Source: CAZNKO01 sp964573855
GTDB taxonomy: Bacteria > Patescibacteriota > Patescibacteriia > UBA9934 > GWF2-40-263
Direction of reading: 5' to 3'
DNA length: 18,199 bases
Assembly (NCBI GenBank): GCA_964573855.1
Contig: CAZNKO010000016.1
Location: 1-18,199, forward strand
Shown here one piece after another: positions 1-6,276 of this stretch. The translations under genes and the position numbers were made by a program. Positions within the stretch are counted from its first letter, which is position 1, and each line of letters begins with the position of its first letter. The notes beneath the pieces were generated by a model. The model was given only the letters and a program-made list of their open reading frames with translations, had not been told where the DNA came from and did no database searches.

Positions 1-508
1 CAATGATCGTCGTAACGTGTCCCGCATCCAAAAAGTCCAAATCCAAATTTTCTTCCGGGCTCAAAAACGGGTCATCGAGATAGGAAACCGGGCGGGGGCT
101 CCGTGCCGCTCCTTCCGAAATGCTCACCACCTCCACGGAAGACACGTCGGAGGCCGTAATAAAGGAATAGAGAAGACTTTCTTTTCCAAATGATTCGGCC
201 CGCACTTCTCGGCTCTCCATATTGATCCCCAGCACAAACCCGACCAGCATCACGATGGCGAAATGGATGACATATCGATTCGTCAAAAGAAACAGAAGGC
301 GATGGTGCGTGGGAATCATGAGGCGCGAAAGCCACCGGCGCACCCAGAATACGAATCGGTATCCCGGGACCCCAACGAAGCGAATGAAAAATCGCCCGAG
401 GGACGCGAACGGGCGTGCAAACGCACGCGCGAGCGGTCCGCCAAGGCGTTTCATGAAAATCAGTCCGCGGAGAAATCCGAGCAATAGACGGACGATCCAT
501 TGTTTCAA
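1..508 (-). CDS. N-terminal part of a membrane-anchored envelope protein, possibly an M23-type peptidase (partial, runs off left edge)
   Basis: The reading frame stays open from 508 to the window edge, giving about 169 residues. It begins with a basic amphipathic stretch (MKQWIVRLLLGFLRGL), followed by an Arg-rich region to about residue 70. One clear membrane segment lies near residues 79-97 (VIHFAIVMLVGFVLGIN), and the polar region after it would lie outside the cell. No catalytic domain is visible. The layout resembles, from memory, the N-termini of long M23 peptidoglycan peptidases in ABY1-group Patescibacteria; that assignment is inference. I prefer the TTG at 508 because its product starts MKQW and it has T at -1 like nearly every start here. 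Alternatives are TTG 571, with a GGAAGGAG too close to it, and ATG 454. It lies 77 nt downstream of rnhB on the same strand and may be cotranscribed. A longer overlapping frame (524-72) gives low-complexity, implausible protein. Confidence 0.6.
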   Translation of the reverse strand, partial: MKQWIVRLLLGFLRGLIFMKRLGGPLARAFARPFASLGRFFIRFVGVPGYRFVFWVRRWLSRLMIPTHHRLLFLLTNRYVIHFAIVMLVGFVLGINMESREVRAESFGKESLLYSFITASDVSSVEVVSISEGAARSPRPVSYLDDPFLSPEENLDLDFLDAGHVTTII

Positions 509-585
509 AGAGAGTTTGATACAAGGAAAGTTACGAACGGAAACGGTACCGGAAAAAGACTGTGCCGTCAATCTCCTTCCGCGGG

Positions 586-1194
586 TCAAAAGAGGGTCGG
601 ATGGAACGTGCGGTAACTCAACCGATGATGCGGACACGGGCCATGAAGCGACAGCGCCTCGCGGTGCTCTTCGGTTGCATACCCTTTGTGTTCGTCGAAT
701 CCATAAAGGGGAAATGCCTCCGCAAGCTCCCGCATGATTCGATCCCGGGTCACTTTCGCGATGATGGACGCCGCCGCGATCGACTTCACAAGCCGGTCCC
801 CATGGATCACGGCCTTCTGCGGAATCGTGATGCCGGGGATCGTCCAGGCGTCCACGAGCGCGAAGTCTGCCTGGTCGATCGCGGAGACGGCCCGCTGCAT
901 GGCGAGCAGACTCGCGCGCCGGATGTTGAGCTCCGTGATCTCCCGCACGGACGCCAACCCAACCGCCCACGCAACCGCCCGCTCCAAAATGAGCGGATAA
1001 AGCTCCTCTCGCGACTCGGGGGTGAGGAGTTTACTGTCTTTGACCCGCCCCAAATGAGAATCGAGGGGGAAAATAACGGCCGCAGCCACGACGGGCCCGG
1101 CCAAAGCCCCGCATCCAGCCTCATCCACGCCCACAATCGCCCGATACCCCTGCGACAGGAGCTCGCGTTCGAACTCAAAGGTAGGAGTGTTCAT
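586..1194 (-). CDS. rnhB: Ribonuclease HII
   Basis: RNase HII cleaves the RNA strand of RNA-DNA hybrids and starts removal of ribonucleotides misincorporated in DNA. The 202-residue length is normal. The N-terminal signature GVDEAGCGALAGPVVAAAV carries the acidic pair D24/E25. The other two catalytic acids are D115 (in LVDAWTIPG) and D133 (in HGDRLVKSIAAASIIAK), followed by the conserved KVTRD at 147-151. The usual G-R-G junction-sensing motif reads G27-C28-G29 here. The ATG at 1194 has T at -1 and no Shine-Dalgarno site. A TATACT hexamer on the minus strand (1228-1223) could be a -10 box about 29 nt upstream, inside the inverted repeat shared with hppA. The gene is divergent from hppA. Confidence 0.95.
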   Translation of the reverse strand: MNTPTFEFERELLSQGYRAIVGVDEAGCGALAGPVVAAAVIFPLDSHLGRVKDSKLLTPESREELYPLILERAVAWAVGLASVREITELNIRRASLLAMQRAVSAIDQADFALVDAWTIPGITIPQKAVIHGDRLVKSIAAASIIAKVTRDRIMRELAEAFPLYGFDEHKGYATEEHREALSLHGPCPHHRLSYRTFHPTLF

Positions 1195-1223
1195 AGCGTT
1201 GACAGATGGAGACTTTTTTCTTA

Positions 1224-1335
1224 GTATACCCCGTACTACAACACTGGTGGAACACTAATATCTCTCATATATTTAGACCATCCATTTACCATCACCGTCC
1301 TACAGTCTCTGCGACAGTTGTAGTACGGGGTGTAC
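1224..1335. repeat. Inverted repeat bounding the rnhB-hppA divergent spacer
   Basis: The arms are 1224-1242 and 1317-1335. The right arm reads GTTGTAGTACGGGGTGTAC and the left arm is its reverse complement with one difference in 19 positions (R = A/G in GGGGTRTAC). Each arm sits at the promoter-proximal edge of one divergent gene, ending 29 nt before rnhB and 21 nt before hppA. On the minus strand the left arm contains TATACT, a good -10. The pair looks like a duplicated operator or promoter core reading outwards; a mobile-element terminal repeat is the alternative. The 74 nt between the arms are AT-richer and contain no gene. Confidence 0.7.
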
Positions 1336-1356
1336 CATCGTCTTTGACATGTTTTT

Positions 1357-3327
1357 ATGAGCACATCATCCATAGTCTCTCTCTCGCTTGGAGCCGCGTT
1401 GGCGGCTCTTCTCTACGGTGTCATTCTTATTCGGTGGATTCTCGCCCTCCCGTCCGGGGACGGAAAAATGAAAGGGATTGCCCTTGCGATTCAAGAGGGC
1501 GCCCGAGCCTATCTCGCTCGGCAGTACAAGATGATCGGGGCGATCGGCCTCGTCGTCTTTCTTGTGATCGGGTTTGCACTCGACTGGCAGATCGCCGGCG
1601 GGTTTGCGGTCGGCGCCATTCTCTCGGCTCTCGCCGGGTTCATCGGCATGTCGGTTTCTGTCCGCGCAAACGTGCGCACGACCGAGGCCGCGAAAAAGGG
1701 CCTCTCGGAAGCGCTTCAGGTTGCGTTCCGCGGTGGCTCGGTGACTGGACTCTTTGTGGTGGGCTTGGGCCTTCTCGGAGTCGCAGGATTTTATGCCGCG
1801 ACCGGAAGCACCCATGGGCTCATCGGCCTCGCCTTTGGAGGATCGCTCATTAGTGTCTTCGCGCGCTTGGGTGGCGGCATTTTTACGAAAGCCGCGGATG
1901 TCGGAGCAGATCTCGTGGGAAAAACAGAAGTCGGAATTCCGGAAGATGACCCACGAAACCCGGCGGTCATTGCGGACAACGTCGGCGCAGACCTTTTTGA
2001 GACGTATGCCGTCACGACGGTCGCCGCGATGCTGCTCGGCAATCTCCTCTTCCCAGGCCAGACCGTCATCATTGTTTTCCCGCTCGCTTTGGGAGCGGCC
2101 GCAATCGTGGCATCCATCCTCGGAACCTTTGCGGTCCGCCTAGGAGAAGACAAAGGGATCATGGCCGCCCTCTACAAAGGACTCGTGGCCGCGGGCGTCC
2201 TCTCGGCTGTCTTTTTCTGGTTTATTACCTCGCGACTTCTTGGGGGAATAGGGGGATTGAATGTTGCAAATATTTATTTCAGCTCGCTCTTGGGGCTCAT
2301 CGTGACCGGCCTCATGATCATGATTACGGAATATTACACAAGCACAAAATATAAACCGGTCCAATCGCTCGCGGGCGCTTCGGAATCTGGGCACGGCACA
2401 AACATCATTGCCGGCCTCGCCCTTTCCATGAAATCCACGGCGTTTCCGGTCCTGACCATCGTGCTTGGAATTCTCCTTGCGTATCAACTGGGCGGCCTTT
2501 ATGGAATCGCGATCGCCGCCATGTCCATGCTCTCGCTCACGGGAATCATCGTCGCAATTGATGCGTACGGCCCGATCACGGATAACGCCGGCGGCATTGC
2601 AGAAATGGCTGGCCTCCCAGAGGAAGTGCGTGGAGTCACTGATCCTTTGGACGCAGTCGGGAACACGACCAAGGCTGTTACGAAAGCGTATGCGATCGGA
2701 TCGGCCGGGCTCGCGACTCTCGTGCTCTTCGGTGATTACATTCACACGATCGAGGCGCAAGGCGCGAGCGTGTCGTTCGAACTTAACCGTCCGGAAGTTA
2801 TCGCAGGGCTCTTCATTGGCGGCATCATCACCTACCTCTTTGGGGCGATGGCCATGGAAGCGGTCGGCCGTGCAGCGGGAAGTGTCGTCAGCGAAGTCCG
2901 CCGCCAGTTCCGCGAGATTCCGGGCATCATGGAAGGCACGGGCAAACCCGATTACGCAAAGGCGGTTGATATCGTCACGAAAGAAGCGATCCGCCGCATG
3001 ATTGTTCCGTCACTCATGGCCGTCTTGGCTCCGATCGTGGTGGGATTCCTCCTCGGGCCTTCCGCGCTCGGGGGGCTTCTCGTCGGATCCATCGTAACCG
3101 GACTCTTCGTCGCGATCTCGATGACGACCGGCGGTGGTGCGTGGGACAATGCGAAAAAATATATTGAAGCGGGAAACTACGGCGGAAAGGGAAGCAATGC
3201 CCACAAGGCGGCCGTAACCGGCGACACGGTCGGCGACCCGTACAAAGACACGGCCGGCCCAGCGATTAACCCCATGATCAAAATCCTGAACATCGTCGCC
3301 CTCCTCATCGTCGCCCTCCTTGTGTAG
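1357..3327 (+). CDS. hppA: Membrane-bound proton-translocating pyrophosphatase, with an apparent 10-residue deletion in the catalytic core
   Basis: This polytopic enzyme couples pyrophosphate hydrolysis to ion pumping across the cytoplasmic membrane. At 656 residues with many hydrophobic helices it clearly belongs to the family. Conserved elements seen are R170, K178-A-A-D181-V-G-A-D185, E196-D-D-P-R-N, DAYGPITDNAGGIAEMAG, and the C-terminal GGAWDNAKKYIE and GDTVGDPYKDTAGP. The motif GNTTKAVTK carries Lys where K+-dependent enzymes have Ala, which points to the K+-independent H+-pumping class. The odd part is that the normally invariant DNVGDNVGDCAGMxADLFETY reads D207-N-V-G-A-D212-L-F-E215-T-Y. 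Ten residues with two catalytic Asp are missing, in frame (junction about 1986/1987). Either the enzyme is dead or altered, or the assembly is wrong here. There is no Shine-Dalgarno site, and the stop TAG is the first unit of a heptamer repeat. Confidence 0.93.
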   Translation: MSTSSIVSLSLGAALAALLYGVILIRWILALPSGDGKMKGIALAIQEGARAYLARQYKMIGAIGLVVFLVIGFALDWQIAGGFAVGAILSALAGFIGMSVSVRANVRTTEAAKKGLSEALQVAFRGGSVTGLFVVGLGLLGVAGFYAATGSTHGLIGLAFGGSLISVFARLGGGIFTKAADVGADLVGKTEVGIPEDDPRNPAVIADNVGADLFETYAVTTVAAMLLGNLLFPGQTVIIVFPLALGAAAIVASILGTFAVRLGEDKGIMAALYKGLVAAGVLSAVFFWFITSRLLGGIGGLNVANIYFSSLLGLIVTGLMIMITEYYTSTKYKPVQSLAGASESGHGTNIIAGLALSMKSTAFPVLTIVLGILLAYQLGGLYGIAIAAMSMLSLTGIIVAIDAYGPITDNAGGIAEMAGLPEEVRGVTDPLDAVGNTTKAVTKAYAIGSAGLATLVLFGDYIHTIEAQGASVSFELNRPEVIAGLFIGGIITYLFGAMAMEAVGRAAGSVVSEVRRQFREIPGIMEGTGKPDYAKAVDIVTKEAIRRMIVPSLMAVLAPIVVGFLLGPSALGGLLVGSIVTGLFVAISMTTGGGAWDNAKKYIEAGNYGGKGSNAHKAAVTGDTVGDPYKDTAGPAINPMIKILNIVALLIVALLV

Positions 3328-3359
3328 AAAGTAGAGGGTAGAAAGTAGAAAGTAAAAAG
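3325..3359. repeat. Heptanucleotide tandem repeat (TAGAAAG)5 at the hppA 3' end
   Basis: Five units of exactly 7 nt run TAGAAAG, TAGAGGG, TAGAAAG, TAGAAAG, TAAAAAG. The first TAG is the hppA stop codon. The same repeat family recurs at 14380-14407. Confidence 0.85.
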
Positions 3360-3385
3360 ACCGCCCCGAAGATGGACGGTTTTTT
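3360..3385 (+). terminator. Rho-independent terminator after hppA
   Basis: A stem ACCGCCC / GGACGGT-type with one C-A mismatch and a short GAAGA-like loop (3360-3379) is followed by six T (3380-3385). It lies 32 nt after the hppA stop and separates hppA from the tig promoter. Confidence 0.6.
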
Positions 3386-3424
3386 GAAAATTTCATCCAG
3401 AATCCTCTCCAAAAAGATAATTCT

Positions 3425-3448
3425 AAAATGACGCATATGCGTCATTTT
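3425..3448. repeat. Perfect 24-bp palindrome upstream of tig
   Basis: AAAATGACGCAT is followed directly by its exact reverse complement. A-runs and T-runs at the ends would make it a weak bidirectional terminator; a dimeric-regulator site is the alternative. It lies about 60 nt upstream of the tig promoter. Confidence 0.7.
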
Positions 3449-3507
3449 CGAATCTTATAAAAACGACATTTCAGAATACGGCGCTCTATCATGGATGGTT
3501 TTCCCCT

Positions 3508-3536
3508 TTGACAGATTCCCCCTCGGCCGATACACT
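3508..3536 (+). promoter_or_regulatory. Sigma-70-type promoter for tig
   Basis: A perfect -35 TTGACA (3508-3513), a 17-nt spacer and a -10 TACACT (3531-3536, 4 of 6 consensus) place the transcript start near 3543. That leaves a leader of about 47 nt before the tig ATG. A small palindrome (CACTTTCAAAAGTG, 3542-3555) lies at the predicted 5' end. Confidence 0.6.
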
Positions 3537-3552
3537 CTCCGCACTTTCAAAA

Positions 3553-3587
3553 GTGACAGGTGACAAGAAACCAGTAACAAGAAAAAA
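3553..3587. repeat. Degenerate heptanucleotide repeat in the tig leader
   Basis: Five units in 7-nt phase run GTGACAG, GTGACAA, GAAACCA, GTAACAA, GAAAAAA, ending 2 nt before the tig start codon. The sequence differs from the TAGAAAG family but the period is the same. Confidence 0.6.
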
Positions 3588-3589
3588 AT

Positions 3590-4882
3590 ATGGCGGAAAT
3601 AAAAATGGATGAGCTTCCGAAAAATACCGTGAAGTTTACGGTCAGAATCCCGACCGAGGAAGCCCGCCCCTATCTTGAGGAGGCGGCCGTTCGGATTTCC
3701 CAATCCTCTTCGATCCCGGGCTTTCGCCCGGGCAAGGCCGGATATGACATCGTAAAACAGCGCGTGGGAGAAATGAAAATCTACGAGGAAGCGCTCGAGT
3801 CCATCGTCCGAAAAACCTACGTCGAGGCAATCCTTGCGAATCAAATCGAAACGGTGGGATCGCCGAAAATTGATGTAGAAAAACTGGCGCCGGATAACGA
3901 TATCGTTTACACAGCCGAGGTCGGCCGCATGCCGCGTGTCACCAAACTCGCGGATTTTCGGAAACTGAAAATCAAATCCAAGCCGTCGGAAGTGAGCGAT
4001 CAGGACATCGCGAACACGCTCAAGGATCTCCAGCGCATGCAAACGAAAGAGGTTCGAGCGGTATCCGGAGGTGCTGCTGCTCAAAACGACAAAGTGATCG
4101 TTTCCATGAATATGAAAAAGGACGGGGTCGCGATCGAGGGCGGCTCTTCTCCGGACCACGCGATTTATCTGACCGAGGAGTATTACATCCCGGGTCTCAA
4201 AGAAAAAGTCATTGGCATGAAGGAAGGGGAGAGCAAAACATTCACGCTTCCGTTCCCAAAAGATCACACGCAAAAGATGCTCGCGGGGGCCAATATTGAT
4301 TTTGACGTGGCCCTCAAGGAAATTTATCACCTGGAGCTCCCGGAATTGAACGACGCCTTTGCCACCTCGCTCGGCCAAAAGGATTTTGCCACACTGAAAG
4401 AGCTCATCCGCAACAATTTAAAACTGGAAAAAGAAAATGAAGAGCGAGCGCGGCAGGAAAAAGAAATGCTGGAGCTCATTGCAAAGGAATCTCGCTTTGA
4501 AGACATCCCGGATCTTCTTGTGAACGAAGAGTTGGGCCGGATGATCATGGAATTGAAACGCGGAGTCGAGGAGCAGGGGCTCGATTTTGAGGAATATGTG
4601 AAGCATCTCAACAAAACCTACGCGGATTTGAAGATTGATTTTACGCCGCAGGCGATCGTCCGCCTCAAGGTGGCCCTCGTGCTCCGAGAAATCGCAAAAC
4701 AGGAGAAGGTGGGTGTGGAAGAAAAAGAAATTGATGCTGAACTTGTTCGCCTTGCCGCGCGCTATGAAGACAAAGAGGCGAGGAAGCGCCTTTACGATCC
4801 GGATTTCCGCGATTATACCAGGACGCTTCTCCAAAACAGAAAGGTGATCGACCTGCTCCGCCAAGCCATGGTACGAAATTAA
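3590..4882 (+). CDS. tig: Trigger factor, ribosome-associated chaperone and peptidyl-prolyl isomerase
   Basis: Trigger factor docks beside the ribosomal exit tunnel and folds nascent chains. The 430-residue length is typical. The N-terminal ribosome-binding domain carries the docking loop G44-F-R-P-G-K49. An FKBP-like segment follows at about residues 150-240 (DKVIVSMNMKKDGVAIEGG and YYIPGLKEKVIGMKEGESKTF). A long charged helical C-terminal region with coiled-coil character (about 250-430) ends in LLRQAMVRN. The start ATG has T at -1 and no strong Shine-Dalgarno site; the leader just before it is the purine-rich heptamer repeat. The gene has its own promoter at 3508-3536. Its stop codon runs directly into the left arm of a long inverted repeat. 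Confidence 0.95.
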   Translation: MAEIKMDELPKNTVKFTVRIPTEEARPYLEEAAVRISQSSSIPGFRPGKAGYDIVKQRVGEMKIYEEALESIVRKTYVEAILANQIETVGSPKIDVEKLAPDNDIVYTAEVGRMPRVTKLADFRKLKIKSKPSEVSDQDIANTLKDLQRMQTKEVRAVSGGAAAQNDKVIVSMNMKKDGVAIEGGSSPDHAIYLTEEYYIPGLKEKVIGMKEGESKTFTLPFPKDHTQKMLAGANIDFDVALKEIYHLELPELNDAFATSLGQKDFATLKELIRNNLKLEKENEERARQEKEMLELIAKESRFEDIPDLLVNEELGRMIMELKRGVEEQGLDFEEYVKHLNKTYADLKIDFTPQAIVRLKVALVLREIAKQEKVGVEEKEIDAELVRLAARYEDKEARKRLYDPDFRDYTRTLLQNRKVIDLLRQAMVRN

Positions 4883-5055
4883 GGGTGGCAACGAGAATTT
4901 CTAAGACTATTTGTCGGAGCCGGCGTCGTCCGGCTCCAGCGGCCGGACGCGCCTGAAGCTCTCGGCGTTCGGATCCCGCCTTCGGCGGGAACCAAGCTCC
5001 GAACGCCTCCGAGATCCTCCTCCAAACAGTCTTAAAAATTCTCGTGATAACCCTT
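4881..5055. repeat. Structured tig-nfo spacer: long terminal stem enclosing several hairpins
   Basis: Arms 4891-4908 (ACGAGAATTTCTAAGACT) and 5028-5045 are reverse complements with 17 of 18 matching. After a 4x4 internal loop the pairing continues as AAGGGT (4881-4886) with ACCCTT (5050-5055). The structure therefore starts in the tig stop codon and ends 2 nt before the nfo ATG. Inside are a perfect 8-bp hairpin (4916-4937, GGAGCCGG/CCGGCTCC), a 13-bp stem with a 3-nt bulge (4961-4973 with 4998-5013), and, nested in it, a 7-bp TCCCGCC/GGCGGGA hairpin (4974-4990). It could be a structured RNA, a processing or attenuation element, or a small mobile element. No gene is seen in it. Confidence 0.7.
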
Positions 5056-5057
5056 CT

Positions 5058-5894
5058 ATGAAATTCGGTGCTCACATTTCGGCGGCGGGCGGGCTCTGGA
5101 ATGCGCCAAAAAATGCCGCGAAGCTCGGCTGTGAAGTCCTGCAGATGTTTTCGCGCCCGCCGCAGGGTGGAAAAGCTCCGCCAATCACGCCGGAGGCGGC
5201 AAAAAAATTTCAAGACGCGATGAAAGAGTGCGAAATTGAGCGAGCGTATATTCACGCGCCCTATTTCATTAACCTTGCCTCGGGACAAACGCGTATTTAT
5301 CACGGCTCAATCACCGTTATCCGTGAGGAACTTGAACGCGGAAGCGCCCTCGGATGCCGAGCGATGATGTTTCACCCGGGATCCGCGAAAGACGTCGGAC
5401 AAAAGGAGGGCGAAAAGATGATCATCGAAGGACTGGACAAGATTCTCGATGGCTACACGGGCTCTTGTCAGCTCTTGATCGAGATCTCGGCCGGTGCCGG
5501 AGCGGTCATGGGAGACCAATTTGAAGAAATCGCTGAATTCCTCGACAAGGCGGAGCGCGGTGGTGAGATCGGAGTGTGTTTCGACACTCAACACGCCTTT
5601 GCCTCCGGCTATGAAATGCGGACAAAAGAGGGAATCGACGAAACGTTCCGCCAATTTGATAAACTGATTGGGCTTGATCGTCTCGTTTTGAGCCATTGCA
5701 ACGACTCCATGGTGGATTTTGGAGCGAAAAAAGACCGGCATGAGCATCTTGGGGAAGGGAAAATCGGAAAGGATGCGTTCAAAATTCTCGTTGAACATCC
5801 AAAACTCCAGCACCTCGACCTTATTCTCGAAACGCCGCTCGATGAAAAGCGCCCCGCGGACATGAAGCTCCTCAAGTCGTTCCGACTGAAATGA
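5058..5894 (+). CDS. nfo: Endonuclease IV (AP endonuclease, family 2)
   Basis: This TIM-barrel, three-metal enzyme incises DNA 5' of abasic sites in base-excision repair. The 278-residue length is normal. All nine expected metal ligands can be placed: H66 (YIHAPY), H106 (MMFHPGS), E142 (LLIEISAG), D176 and H179 (CFDTQHAFASGY), H213 (LSHCNDS), D226 and H228 (DRHEHLGEG), and E258 (LILETP). The frame is open further upstream to 4911, but that part only translates the structured spacer. The ATG at 5058 gives the family N-terminus MKFGAHISAAGGLW and has T at -1. No promoter of its own is evident, so it may be read from tig through the stem structure. Confidence 0.95.
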   Translation: MKFGAHISAAGGLWNAPKNAAKLGCEVLQMFSRPPQGGKAPPITPEAAKKFQDAMKECEIERAYIHAPYFINLASGQTRIYHGSITVIREELERGSALGCRAMMFHPGSAKDVGQKEGEKMIIEGLDKILDGYTGSCQLLIEISAGAGAVMGDQFEEIAEFLDKAERGGEIGVCFDTQHAFASGYEMRTKEGIDETFRQFDKLIGLDRLVLSHCNDSMVDFGAKKDRHEHLGEGKIGKDAFKILVEHPKLQHLDLILETPLDEKRPADMKLLKSFRLK

Positions 5895-5896
5895 CC

Positions 5897-5915
5897 AATG
5901 ACAAATTTAGTCATT
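5897..5915 (+). terminator. Possible weak terminator hairpin after nfo
   Basis: AATGAC and GTCATT form a 6-bp stem around a 7-nt AT loop, 2 nt after the nfo stop. A loose T-rich tract (CCTTTTCAT) follows. The stem is short and GC-poor. Confidence 0.3.
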
Positions 5916-5970
5916 TGACCTTTTCATATAAAGATGTCGGATGAAAGAGGAGAAGTCAGGCGAAAATGAC

Positions 5971-6008
5971 ATGACATACAATGTTCCATATGGTACATTG
6001 TATGTCAT
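5971..6008. repeat. 38-bp near-perfect palindrome abutting the DUF167 start codon
   Basis: The outer arms ATGACATACAATGT and ACATTGTATGTCAT are exact reverse complements (14 bp). The centre CCATATGG is self-complementary; only the symmetric T-T pair at 5985/5994 breaks the symmetry. The right arm also contains TACATTGTA, the TACAnTGTA core known for CopY/BlaI/MecI-family operators. The palindrome ends at 6008 and the ATG begins at 6009, leaving no room for a ribosome-binding site. Confidence 0.75.
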
Positions 6009-6233
6009 ATGATCCTCACCGTCCACGCGAAACCGGGCGCCAAACAAAATAAACTCGAATGGATGGATCAGGATACGCTGAAGGTCTCTGTCACGGCCCG
6101 TGCGGAGCAGGGAAAAGCGAACGAGGCGATCTTGGAACTCTTGGCCGAGGAACTCCAGGTGCCGAAAACCTCGCTCCGGATCGTTCGCGGGGCCACGACC
6201 CGCCTCAAACAGATCACGGTTTTTCGAATTTAG
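6009..6233 (+). CDS. DUF167 (YggU / UPF0235) family protein
   Basis: This 74-residue protein matches the small alpha/beta DUF167 family, whose molecular role is not established. The family pattern is clear: HAKPGAKQNKL near the N-terminus, then VSVTARAEQGKANEAILELLAEEL (an alanine-rich helix with the G-K-A-N motif), then the C-terminal IVRGATTRLKQITV. The start ATG at 6009 follows a 38-bp palindrome with no Shine-Dalgarno site. A leaderless or regulated start is possible. Its TAG stop overlaps the TAA stop of convergent yidD by 4 nt, within a TTCGAAT-type heptamer repeat. Confidence 0.9.
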   Translation: MILTVHAKPGAKQNKLEWMDQDTLKVSVTARAEQGKANEAILELLAEELQVPKTSLRIVRGATTRLKQITVFRI

Positions 6234-6276
6234 AATTTCTTCGGATTTCGTGCTTCGAATTTCGAATTTCGAATGT
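6225..6276. repeat. Heptanucleotide repeat (CGAATTT) spanning the DUF167 and yidD stops
   Basis: Units CGAATTT, AGAATTT (6225-6238), then a 17-nt degenerate stretch, then CGAATTT, CGAATTT, CGAATGT (6256-6276), keep 7-nt spacing within each block. Both stop codons and the last 16 or so codons of yidD fall in it. Confidence 0.75.

Noticed and set aside
72..524. 150-aa minus-strand ORF at the left edge
   Set aside because: It overlaps the frame starting at 508 that has a clear membrane helix and plausible composition. The 150-aa frame is Arg/Pro/Ser-rich and looks like an out-of-frame translation.
562..1224. 220-aa plus-strand ORF
   Set aside because: It is antisense to rnhB, which has all catalytic motifs. 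The ORF product has no recognisable fold.
1344..1349. TTGACA just upstream of hppA
   Set aside because: It is a perfect -35 hexamer but lies only 7 nt before the hppA ATG, so it cannot drive that gene; probably chance.
3325..3359. CRISPR array
   Set aside because: The units are 7 nt without spacers; no CRISPR or cas genes are present in the window.
3455..4378. 307-aa minus-strand ORF
   Set aside because: It is antisense to trigger factor; a shadow of high-GC coding sequence.
4911..5057. N-terminal extension of nfo
   Set aside because: It only translates the hairpin-rich spacer. The conserved protein begins at 5058.
5934..5969. 11-codon leader ORF (MSDERGEVRRK) before the 38-bp palindrome
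   Set aside because: An attenuation leader is conceivable, but there is no runs-of-codon logic, no Shine-Dalgarno site and no T-run after the palindrome.
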